From contig JBILOY010000036.1 of assembly GCA_044374195.1 (NCBI GenBank), positions 1 to 13,580 of the forward strand: DNA of 13,580 nt. Direction: 5' to 3'. The position numbers and the translations under genes were made by a program. This document shows, piece by piece, positions 5,636 through 12,222 of this stretch; the first letter of the stretch is position 1, and each line of letters begins with the position of its first letter. Below the pieces are notes generated by a model that did not search any database, was not told the origin of the DNA, and saw nothing but the letters and a program-made list of their open reading frames with translations. This DNA is from CAIKZY01 sp044374195. Lineage in GTDB: Bacteria > Actinomycetota > Actinomycetes > S36-B12.

Positions 5636-6258
5636 GGCTGCCTCCCGAGCACGGCAGCCGTGTTGGCACCTACGCCGATGCGCAATGCGTCCCACAGGTC
5701 AGCAGGCGTATCGACATCTCGCCTGGCTCCGGCCACAAGAGTGCGAATGTGGGCAGGTGCGTCAAGAGCGAGGTCGATGTAGCCGGCCTGCACATGCGCC
5801 GATCGCGACCCGATTCCAAATCGTGGATCAAGGAGAGTCGTGTCTGTGGCACACAGCATCGCGGTTCCTGAGCCCTGCGTATCACTGAGCAGGCTCCGCT
5901 CGTGACCTCCGGCGAGATCTAGGATGTAATCAAGTGCCTCGGGAGTCAGGCAGGGCAGGTCGCCCGCCAGCGCGACCACGGATCCCTCGCACAACGAGGC
6001 ACCAGACCTGATCGCCTGGTTGAGTCCGCCACCGATCGGCTCGGGGCACAAGGTAACCCCGACGGCGCTGGTGATGACCTCGAGATCATCGGTAACCACG
6101 ATGACCTGGCTCACTGCAGTGGACTTCAGGCACGCATCGATGACGTCCAGGGCGAAGGCGAGTGCAAACTCCGGGCGCCGGGGGTCGTCGGGAAGCCCGA
6201 GCCGGGTCTTCGCCGTGTCCAGGCCCTTGACCGGGATGACGGCTGTCCACGACTTCAT
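5632..6258 (-). CDS. cofC: 2-phospho-L-lactate / phosphoenolpyruvate guanylyltransferase (coenzyme F420 synthesis)
   Basis: This 208-aa nucleotidyltransferase activates the three-carbon phosphoacid with GTP to form the side-chain donor for F420; in mycobacteria the equivalent FbiD uses phosphoenolpyruvate. Visible motifs are IPVKGLDTAKTRL (8-20, nucleotide-binding), VVTDD (54-58), GGGLNQAI (76-83), LAGDLPCLTPEAL (98-109, metal-binding Asp100), SDTQGSGTAML (125-135), FGIGSRSAHVQAG (147-159) and DVDTPADL (181-188). The ATG at 6258 has GGATGGGG just upstream. An upstream in-frame ATG (6276) and longer extensions are possible but do not fit the family N-terminus. The gene is divergent from plsC and translationally overlaps the small gene at 5453-5635. 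It implies that this organism makes F420. Confidence 0.88.
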   Translation of the reverse strand: MKSWTAVIPVKGLDTAKTRLGLPDDPRRPEFALAFALDVIDACLKSTAVSQVIVVTDDLEVITSAVGVTLCPEPIGGGLNQAIRSGASLCEGSVVALAGDLPCLTPEALDYILDLAGGHERSLLSDTQGSGTAMLCATDTTLLDPRFGIGSRSAHVQAGYIDLALDAPAHIRTLVAGARRDVDTPADLWDALRIGVGANTAAVLGRQP

Positions 6259-6343
6259 CACCCCATCCAAGCCCATCGTGGCCGTGAATTCGCAGGGGCA
6301 TGGATGCATAGGCACACAAGGATGAACATGGAAGAGTAGGCGC

Positions 6344-7093
6344 ATGTCGAATTCAGGCCACTCGAATTCAGGCCACGTGCGCCGACGCTGGCGCCTGGGT
6401 TTCTGGTTTCGTCTCGCGGCATTCGTGCTGTGGCCGTTCCTTATGGTCTTCACCAAGCGTGACTGGAAGGGTCAGGGCAACCTCGAGCAAGACGGCGGCG
6501 GCATCATTGTCGCGGCCAACCACCTGTCCTGGTTCGATCCGTTGGCTCTGTCGAACCTGCTCTGGAACAACGATCGACCACCTCGTTTTCTCGCGAAAGA
6601 GCCGATGTTCCGCGTGCCGATCATCGGGCGAATCGTCCGCGGAGCCGGGCAGATCCCGGTGTATCGCGAGTCGGCTGAGGCCGTTGATGCTGTCCGCGAT
6701 GCGATCAGTGCAGTTCAGAAGGGGGAGTGCGTGGTGGTCTACCCCGAAGGCACGATGACCAAGGACCCCGACATGTGGATGATGGCGCTCAAGACAGGCG
6801 CGGCGCGAATCGCGCTGGCCACCCAACGTCCCCTGATTCCCGCGGCCCAGTGGGGTCCGGAGCAGGTTATGCGTCCCTATGTGAAGCAGCTACGACTGTT
6901 CCCTCGAAAGACAATGGTGATGCGGGTCGGTCCGCCTGTTGACCTCAGTGATCTGTACGACATGCCACTCGATGCCGATACATTGCATATCGCGAGCCAG
7001 CGAATCTGGGAGGCCATCACCGATCTCCTCGCGCAGGCTCGCGGCGAGGTCGCCCCGACCGAGCCATTCCAAGCGGACAGGAGCCCCTCATGA
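6344..7093 (+). CDS. plsC: 1-acyl-sn-glycerol-3-phosphate acyltransferase (PlsC family)
   Basis: A 249-aa membrane-associated acyltransferase that would acylate lysophosphatidate to phosphatidate, with gpsA supplying the glycerol-3-phosphate upstream in the pathway. Residues about 20-36 are hydrophobic (FWFRLAAFVLWPFLMVF), consistent with a membrane anchor. The catalytic NHLSWFD (59-65, the HX4D motif), FLAKEPMF (82-89), GAGQIPVYR (100-108), YPEGTMT (133-139) and KTGAARIAL (150-158) are in the expected order. Acyl specificity is unknown. The start is uncertain. The ATG at 6344 has only a weak GTAGG, and the first codons lie in a perfect 15-bp duplication encoding SNSGH twice; a GTG at 6377 just after it is an alternative. 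The stop overlaps the gpsA start (ATGA). Confidence 0.9.
   Translation: MSNSGHSNSGHVRRRWRLGFWFRLAAFVLWPFLMVFTKRDWKGQGNLEQDGGGIIVAANHLSWFDPLALSNLLWNNDRPPRFLAKEPMFRVPIIGRIVRGAGQIPVYRESAEAVDAVRDAISAVQKGECVVVYPEGTMTKDPDMWMMALKTGAARIALATQRPLIPAAQWGPEQVMRPYVKQLRLFPRKTMVMRVGPPVDLSDLYDMPLDADTLHIASQRIWEAITDLLAQARGEVAPTEPFQADRSPS
6347..6376 (+). repeat. Perfect 15-bp tandem duplication at the plsC N-terminus
   Basis: TCGAATTCAGGCCAC occurs twice back to back (6347-6361 and 6362-6376), directly after the ATG, encoding SNSGH-SNSGH. It keeps the reading frame. Confidence 0.95.
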
Positions 7094-8097
7094 GTCGCGT
7101 CGCGATGATGGGCAGCGGTTCCTGGGGAACCGCCTTCGGAATGGTGCTTGCAGATGCCGGCAGCGACGTACGCATGTGGACTCGTCGCCTCGATATTGCC
7201 GATGAGGTCAATCGCGAGCACTCCAATGAGTTGTATCAGCCGGGCATCGCACTGCCTCATTCGCTGACGGCATCAGTCGATGCCGCTCACGCGCTCGACG
7301 GCGCTGACATCGTGGCCTTCGCTACCCCGGCACAGCATCTGCGCGAGAACCTCACTGCCTGGCTTCCGTTCATTCCCAAGGATGCGGTTCTCGTGAGCCT
7401 CATCAAGGGTGTCGAACTCGGCACGACCAAGCGAATGAGCGAGGTCATTGCGGAGGTCACCGGCGCAGATATCTCTCGAATCGCTGTCGTGTCAGGTCCG
7501 AATCTCGCACGTGAGATCGCCGAGCATCAGCCGACAGCCACCACGGTCTCGTGCGCTAATGAGCATGCGGCGATGCTCGTGCAGGAGGCTTGCACCACTG
7601 AGTACTTCCGCCCGTACTGGACAACTGATGTCGTGGGTACCGAGATCGGCGGGGCGGTCAAGAACGTGATCGCCCTGGCGAATGGCATTGCCGTCGGCAT
7701 GGGGCTCGGCGAGAACTCCCAGGCGTCGGTGATCACGCGCGGTCTCGCGGAGATGGCGCGTCTTGGCGTAGCTCTCGGAGCCGACCCGCTGACCTTCCAG
7801 GGCCTGGCCGGCGTCGGCGATCTCGTGGCCACCTGCCAGTCGCCGCTCTCCCGCAATCGCACCTTCGGCGAGAATCTCGGCCGTGGGCTTAGCGTGCAGG
7901 AGACCATCGACATGACTCGTCAGACCTGCGAGGCATTCAAGAGTTGTCAGCCGATTTATGAGCTCGCTCAGCGACACGGGGTCGAGATGCCGATCACCGA
8001 AAAGGTCGTTCAGGTTGTGCATCACGGTTTGAGCCCGCGCATTCTTGTTGCGTCGTTCATGTCACGCGATACCAAGCGCGAGACCGAAAGCGAATAG
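7090..8097 (+). CDS. gpsA: Glycerol-3-phosphate dehydrogenase [NAD(P)+]
   Basis: This 335-aa cytoplasmic enzyme reduces dihydroxyacetone phosphate to sn-glycerol-3-phosphate for phospholipid synthesis. The N-terminal Rossmann motif GSGSWG spans 8-13. SLIKGVE holds Lys106, SGPNLAREIAE covers about 135-145, and GGAVKNVIALANGIAVGMGLGENSQASVITRGLAEM contains the catalytic Lys191. GLAGVGDLVATC (238-249, Asp244) and LSRNRTFG follow. Length and all catalytic segments match the family. AGGAG (7079-7083) lies six bases before the ATG, which overlaps the plsC stop as ATGA, so plsC and gpsA are probably co-translated. Pairing of these two genes makes sense as consecutive phospholipid-precursor functions. 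Confidence 0.97.
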   Translation: MSRVAMMGSGSWGTAFGMVLADAGSDVRMWTRRLDIADEVNREHSNELYQPGIALPHSLTASVDAAHALDGADIVAFATPAQHLRENLTAWLPFIPKDAVLVSLIKGVELGTTKRMSEVIAEVTGADISRIAVVSGPNLAREIAEHQPTATTVSCANEHAAMLVQEACTTEYFRPYWTTDVVGTEIGGAVKNVIALANGIAVGMGLGENSQASVITRGLAEMARLGVALGADPLTFQGLAGVGDLVATCQSPLSRNRTFGENLGRGLSVQETIDMTRQTCEAFKSCQPIYELAQRHGVEMPITEKVVQVVHHGLSPRILVASFMSRDTKRETESE

Positions 8098-8129
8098 CGC
8101 GCCGTCGGCGGCTTGAGCCCTGTACCCGA

Positions 8130-8135
8130 TACGGT
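8130..8135 (+). promoter_or_regulatory. -10 element (TACGGT) for a possibly leaderless ddl transcript
   Basis: TACGGT fits TANNNT and ends six bases before the ddl ATG at 8142, the same spacing as at the FAH gene. No Shine-Dalgarno site precedes the ATG. The 44-base gap after gpsA has no strong terminator, so ddl may also be reached by read-through from plsC-gpsA. Confidence 0.4.
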
Positions 8136-8141
8136 CTGAGC

Positions 8142-9218
8142 ATGGCCTCTCGCACTCGAATCGCCGTCATCTACGGGGGTCGTAGCAGTGAGCACTCGAT
8201 CTCGTGCATTAGCGCCGGTGCGATCAGGCGTGCGCTCGATCCGAAACGTTACGACGTCGTACCGATCGGGATCACGCGCGATGGAGGCTGGTACCTCCAG
8301 CACTCGGATCCGCATGACCTGCGCATCATCGACGGGGTGCTTCCCGAGGTATTGCCCAATGACCAACCCGTGGCTTTTCATGCTGATCCGACGATGGTCG
8401 ATGAGCTGCTCGGCAGCATCGACGTCGTGTTCCCGGTCCTGCACGGTCCTTATGGCGAGGACGGAACTGTCCAGGGGCTCTTCGAACTCGCCGGGATTCC
8501 TTACATCGGTTCAGGAGTCCTCTCCTCTGCCGTGACGATGGATAAGGGTTATATGAAGGCACTATTGGCCGCGGTCGGACTGGGGGTCGGCCCGTACGCC
8601 GTGATCACTGACCAGCAGTGGCGGTCCGATGAGGCGGGGTGCAGGGCGCGAATCGCCGAGCTGGGCTTTCCGCTCTTCGTGAAGCCTGCACGTGCGGGTT
8701 CCTCGCAGGGTATTACCAAGGTGCATTCTGCTGACCAACTCGATGCCGCCATCACCGAAGCGCGCCGACACGACCCTCGCCTGGTGATCGAGTTAGGCAT
8801 AGTCGGCGTTCGCGAGATCGAGTGCGCGGTGATGGTCGATGGCACGGGTGTCGCCAGAGCAAGTCGATGTGCAGAGATCATCGTGAGCTCCGGGCATGAG
8901 TTCTACGACTTCGCTGCCAAGTACCTTGAGGATTCTGCGGATCTGATCGTGCCGGCAGATATCCCTGAGGCTGTCGAGTCGCGTATACGCGAACTCGCCG
9001 TCGTGGCCTTCGATGCGCTTGGCTGCGAGGGCCTGGCGCGTGTTGACTTCTTCCTGCTCACCGACGGCTCCGTGATCGTCAACGAGGTCAACACGATGCC
9101 GGGCTTTACCCCGATCTCGATGTTTCCGCGTATGTGGGATGTCTCTGGTATCGACTACGAGCAGCTTGTGGACTCCTTGGTCGCCGATGCCATGCGCCGC
9201 GGAAGTGGGCTTCGCTGA
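8142..9218 (+). CDS. ddl: D-alanine--D-alanine ligase
   Basis: A 358-aa ATP-grasp ligase that makes the D-Ala-D-Ala dipeptide for peptidoglycan. Visible are the N-terminal YGGRSSEHSIS (11-21, Glu17 for D-Ala binding), HGPYGEDGTVQG (100-111), GSGVLSSAVTMDK (122-134), FVKPARAGSSQG (178-189, ATP-binding Lys180), REIECAV, RVDFF (Asp302) and NEVNTMPGFT (314-323, with the metal-binding Glu/Asn residues). Length fits the family. The ATG at 8142 has no Shine-Dalgarno site and may be leaderless. thiL starts one base after the stop. The residue that would mark a D-Ala-D-Lac-type enzyme cannot be judged by eye. Confidence 0.96.
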   Translation: MASRTRIAVIYGGRSSEHSISCISAGAIRRALDPKRYDVVPIGITRDGGWYLQHSDPHDLRIIDGVLPEVLPNDQPVAFHADPTMVDELLGSIDVVFPVLHGPYGEDGTVQGLFELAGIPYIGSGVLSSAVTMDKGYMKALLAAVGLGVGPYAVITDQQWRSDEAGCRARIAELGFPLFVKPARAGSSQGITKVHSADQLDAAITEARRHDPRLVIELGIVGVREIECAVMVDGTGVARASRCAEIIVSSGHEFYDFAAKYLEDSADLIVPADIPEAVESRIRELAVVAFDALGCEGLARVDFFLLTDGSVIVNEVNTMPGFTPISMFPRMWDVSGIDYEQLVDSLVADAMRRGSGLR

Positions 9219-9219
9219 C

Positions 9220-10179
9220 ATGGCCACCGACGCAACCATCGGCGATGTGGGGGAGTTCGGCCTCATCGAGCGACTCACGAAAGGCCTTGCGAGTAACTCG
9301 CATGTTGTTGTCGGGCCGGGCGATGACACTGCGGTCATCACCTCACCTGACGGCCGCACGTTGGTCAGTGTCGACATGCTCGTCGAGGGCAGGCATTTTC
9401 GACGTGATTGGTCGACTCCGGTTGACATCGGACGCAAGGCAGCCGCAGCGAGTCTGGCCGACATTGCCGCGATGGGTGGCGTGGCGACCGCACTCGTCGT
9501 AGCTTTCGCCGCTCCGGCCGACCTGCCTGCGGCGTGGGCCATGCAGTTCATGGGCGGGTTGGCCGAGGAGTCCGCGATTGTCGGGGCGAGCATCGTCGGT
9601 GGTGATATCTCGGCGGCCGACTCCATCGTGATCTCCGTGACGGCGCTCGGGATTCTCGCTGTGGCCGCCCCGGTGCTGCGCTCCGGAGCTAAAGCGGGAG
9701 ATCGCATCGCACTCGCCGGTCGAGTCGGTTGGTCGGCGGCCGGCCTTGCAGTGCTGTCGCGCGGATTCAGGTCACCGCGGGTGCTCGTGAATGCTCACCG
9801 GTTCCCGGAACCGCCCTACGCTGCCGGACCTCTTGCTGCCAAGGGCGGGGCAACCTCGATGATCGACGTCAGCGACGGACTCATCGCCGATGCCCGACAT
9901 ATTGCCGAGGCATCCTCGGTCGTGATGAGCCTGTCGAGCGCTGCGCTCGATGTCCCCGAGGAGATCCGCGCCACGGCTGCCGCCTACAACGTTGACCCGA
10001 GACTATGGCTACTCACGGGCGGCGAGGATCATGCTCTCCTGGCAACCTTCTCCGGGAAGAAGAAGCTTCCCGTCGGATTCATCGAGATCGGCGTCGTCGA
10101 GGCTGTGAGCGAAGACGGGCCGGGCGTCGTGATCGATGGAGTTCGCGACAACTCGCGCGGCGGGCATCGCCACTTCTAA
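9220..10179 (+). CDS. thiL: Thiamine-monophosphate kinase
   Basis: This 319-aa enzyme phosphorylates thiamine monophosphate to thiamine diphosphate. Its PurM-like fold is marked by VGPGDDTAVI (31-40, Asp35 and Asp36), SVDMLVEGRHF (50-60), AAASLADIAAMGG (75-87), GGDISAADS (127-135), IDVSDGLIADARHIA (215-229) and LTGGEDHALLATF (265-277). All metal- and ATP-binding aspartates expected for ThiL are visible. The ATG at 9220 lies one base after the ddl stop. No Shine-Dalgarno site is seen at a useful distance (GGAAG is 14 bases away), so translation probably depends on termination of ddl. An in-frame GTG at 9205 inside ddl is a less likely start. The gene converges on rpmB. Confidence 0.95.
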   Translation: MATDATIGDVGEFGLIERLTKGLASNSHVVVGPGDDTAVITSPDGRTLVSVDMLVEGRHFRRDWSTPVDIGRKAAAASLADIAAMGGVATALVVAFAAPADLPAAWAMQFMGGLAEESAIVGASIVGGDISAADSIVISVTALGILAVAAPVLRSGAKAGDRIALAGRVGWSAAGLAVLSRGFRSPRVLVNAHRFPEPPYAAGPLAAKGGATSMIDVSDGLIADARHIAEASSVVMSLSSAALDVPEEIRATAAAYNVDPRLWLLTGGEDHALLATFSGKKKLPVGFIEIGVVEAVSEDGPGVVIDGVRDNSRGGHRHF

Positions 10180-10216
10180 ACGGCGTCTTGCGGCGGCTAT
10201 GTCGCGTCAGATCATG

Positions 10217-10254
10217 AAAAAGCGAAGGGCGCACGGAAAACCGCGCGCCCTTCG
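10217..10254 (-). terminator. Rho-independent terminator of rpmB
   Basis: On the minus strand, CGAAGGGCGC (10254-10245) pairs with GCGCCCTTCG (10232-10223). One mismatch and an inner 3-bp stem with a TTTT loop cap it, and TTTTT (10221-10217) follows. On the plus strand there is no T-run after the hairpin, so it mainly serves rpmB, although it may also slow transcription leaving thiL. Confidence 0.85.
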
Positions 10255-10269
10255 AAGTGTGGTGGACGA

Positions 10270-10458
10270 TTAGCCGCGAACGACCTTGCCGGCCTTCAGG
10301 CACGAGGCGCAAACGTTTTGGCGCTTGGGGGTCTTGCCCACGAGCGTGCGCACGCGCTGGATATTCGGGTTCCAACGGCGCTTGGTGCGGCGGTGGGAAT
10401 GGGAAATCGAATGCCCGAAGCTGGGGCTCTTACCGCAGACATCGCAGACAGCAGCCAC
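10270..10458 (-). CDS. rpmB: 50S ribosomal protein L28
   Basis: A 62-aa basic ribosomal protein starting AAVCDVCGKSPSFGHSISHS after the initiator. It has two CxxC pairs (Cys5/Cys8 and Cys50/Cys53), so it is the zinc-binding (C+) form. The core HRRTKRRWNPNIQRVR is typical. The GTG at 10458 is preceded by AAGGAG at a six-base spacing; a longer frame from an ATG at 10488 lacks support. It is a single gene with a terminator downstream, divergent from the DAK2-family gene. Organisms that carry zinc-free L28 paralogues induce them under zinc limitation; whether one exists here cannot be seen. Confidence 0.96.
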   Translation of the reverse strand: MAAVCDVCGKSPSFGHSISHSHRRTKRRWNPNIQRVRTLVGKTPKRQNVCASCLKAGKVVRG

Positions 10459-10502
10459 GGTGCACTCCTTCAAGGTTAATCGAGTCACCCGTTGCCGGGG
10501 AT

Positions 10503-10519
10503 CTGCCCCTCACGGGCAG
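10503..10519 (-). repeat. Inverted repeat in the rpmB leader
   Basis: CTGCCC (10503-10508) and GGGCAG (10514-10519) form perfect 6-bp arms around five bases. The hairpin would lie at the 5' end of the rpmB mRNA if transcription starts near 10519. Its role is unknown; regulation of L28 synthesis is one possibility. Confidence 0.35.
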
Positions 10520-10525
10520 CGCCTC

Positions 10526-10555
10526 AGACTAGCCGAGTCCTCGTGAGGACCCCAA
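10526..10555 (-). promoter_or_regulatory. Probable rpmB promoter with palindrome between -35 and -10
   Basis: On the minus strand TTGGGG (10555-10550) and TAGTCT (10531-10526) are 18 bases apart, giving a leader of about 60 bases. A palindrome, GTCCTC-GT-GAGGAC (10537-10550), fills most of the spacer and overlaps the -35 by one base. On the plus strand a TANNNT box (TACGGT, 10564-10569) could serve the divergent DAK2-family gene. The palindrome is thus placed to act on one or both promoters. Confidence 0.4.
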
Positions 10556-10611
10556 ATCGAGGGTACGGTTTCGGCAGCAGTGGCCCAGGCAGGGCAGCGT
10601 GGAGGGGTGAC

Positions 10612-12222
10612 ATGACGGCGCGAGCCGATCTCGACTGCACGACGATCCGGGAGTGGGCGTATGCCGCCCTGGATGGTCTTGAGGACGCTCGGGCCCGCAT
10701 CGACAGCCTCAATGTCTTCCCGGTGCCCGATGGGGATACCGGCACGAATGTCTACCTCACCATGGAGGCAGCCTGCGCCGCCGTGGACGCTGCCCTCGTC
10801 GAAAGTCGCACGCGAGCGGCTGCGGCGACGGCCATGGCCCGAGGTGCGCTCCTGGGCGCCCGGGGCAACTCGGGCGTGATCTTGTCGCAGATCCTCAAGG
10901 GCACCGGTGATGTGCTGGGAGACCTTCCCGAGGATCACCCCGTCGATGGCCAGGCGATCGCTCGGTTGCTGCGGCGCGGCGCTGATCTGGCCTACGCCGC
11001 AGTTGCCCGGCCGGTCGAGGGCACCATCTTGACGGTGGCTCGGGCGGCAGCTGACGCGGCTCAGGAGGCCGTCGATGCCGGGGTGACCGACACCTCCGAG
11101 GTACTCGCCCGCGCTGCCGAGAATGCGCGCCACGCCCTCGAACGCACTCCGGAACTCCTTGAGACCTTGCGCATGGCCGGCGTTGTCGATGCCGGGGGTC
11201 AAGCATTCGTTGTTGTGCTCGACGCACTGGCCGAGGTTGTCGAAGGTGTACGCCGTCCCAGGTCAGTTGCTCCTCGCGCAGTGGTGCAGCCGATCGAGAA
11301 TCGTCGTGACGTCGACTACGTCGGCCCGGCTTTCGAAGTGATGTACCTGCTCGATGCAGATGAGGCCGCAATCCCTGGACTGCGCAGCTCGCTCGATGTC
11401 CTCGGCGACTCGCTGGTCATCGTCGGAGGCGAGGGTTTGTGGAATGTGCACGTGCATGTCGATGATGCAGGTGCTGCCGTAGAGGCCGGAATGGCTGCTG
11501 GTCGCCCTTATCGTCTGCGCATCACGTACCTACACACTGATGAGCACGCTGATGAATTGCAGCTGCGCTCGGTTGTAGCCGTGGTTCACGGCGCAGGAAT
11601 CGCCGAGCTCCTGCGCGGGCAGGGAGTTCACATCGTCCCCGCAAGTGCCGGGCAGCGTCCGTCAACCTCAGAGATCCTCGAAGCAATCGTGAACTCGCAC
11701 TCTGGTGAGGTCATCGTGCTTCCCAGCGATGGAGACACGCGAGCCGTTGCTGAGATCGCAGCAACGCAGGCACGTGCCGATGGCATTCGTGTGTCGGTGA
11801 TCCCTACGCGTTCTGTTGTGCAGACTCTTGCCGCTGTAGCCGTGAGTGATCCTGATGCTCGCTTCGACGATGACGTCGTATCGATGACTCGTGCAGCAGG
11901 TGCCACTCATTACGGGGCAATCACGACCTCGGTTCGCGAGGCGCTCACGTCGGCGGGCACCTGCCGGCCCGGAGACATCCTGGGCCTGGTCGACGGTGAC
12001 ATCCGATTCATCGGTCACGATTCTGACGAATCCTCGCGCGCTCTGATCACCAGCATGCTGGCTGCCGGTGCCGAGCTTCTGACGCTGGTCTACGGCGAGG
12101 CTGCATCCGACTACATGCGTTCCGTGATTCCACGCTGGCTTGCCACCGAGTATCCGCTGGTCGATGTCGTGACGTACGAGGGCGGACAGCCACTATGGCC
12201 GCTAATCATTGGCGTGGAGTGA
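10612..12222 (+). CDS. DAK2-domain (YloV/FakA-like) kinase family protein
   Basis: A 536-aa protein with an N-terminal DhaL/DAK2 ATP-binding domain: NVFPVPDGDTGTNVYLTM (34-51, magnesium-binding Asp40 and Asp42), MARGALLGARGNSGVILSQIL (75-95), VEGTILTVAR (135-144) and a DAGGQAF segment. A middle domain and a C-terminal domain follow, as in YloV/FakA. FakA phosphorylates fatty acids held by FakB (DegV family) proteins for phospholipid synthesis. No fakB is in the window, and the role of the actinobacterial homologue is less certain. The ATG at 10612 has GGAGG (10601-10605) six bases upstream; the frame is open further upstream, but without family resemblance. The stop overlaps the recG start (GTGA). 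Confidence 0.85.
   Translation: MTARADLDCTTIREWAYAALDGLEDARARIDSLNVFPVPDGDTGTNVYLTMEAACAAVDAALVESRTRAAAATAMARGALLGARGNSGVILSQILKGTGDVLGDLPEDHPVDGQAIARLLRRGADLAYAAVARPVEGTILTVARAAADAAQEAVDAGVTDTSEVLARAAENARHALERTPELLETLRMAGVVDAGGQAFVVVLDALAEVVEGVRRPRSVAPRAVVQPIENRRDVDYVGPAFEVMYLLDADEAAIPGLRSSLDVLGDSLVIVGGEGLWNVHVHVDDAGAAVEAGMAAGRPYRLRITYLHTDEHADELQLRSVVAVVHGAGIAELLRGQGVHIVPASAGQRPSTSEILEAIVNSHSGEVIVLPSDGDTRAVAEIAATQARADGIRVSVIPTRSVVQTLAAVAVSDPDARFDDDVVSMTRAAGATHYGAITTSVREALTSAGTCRPGDILGLVDGDIRFIGHDSDESSRALITSMLAAGAELLTLVYGEAASDYMRSVIPRWLATEYPLVDVVTYEGGQPLWPLIIGVE

Noticed and set aside
6259..6456. Upstream extension of cofC to an ATG at 6456
   Set aside because: It would overlap the start of plsC on the other strand, and its Arg/Pro-rich sequence does not resemble the family. 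The N-terminus at 6258 fits CofC.
7492..8025. 177-codon minus-strand ORF inside gpsA
   Set aside because: Shadow of the gpsA frame, with no domain and no ribosome-binding context.
8793..9707. 304-codon minus-strand ORF across ddl and thiL
   Set aside because: Both opposite-strand genes carry complete family motifs. The antisense protein is low-complexity (Ala/Ser/Thr/Pro/Arg) with no domain.
10492..10611. N-terminal extension of the DAK2-family gene
   Set aside because: No family similarity, and it would cover the divergent promoter region. GGAGG at 10601-10605 supports the ATG at 10612.
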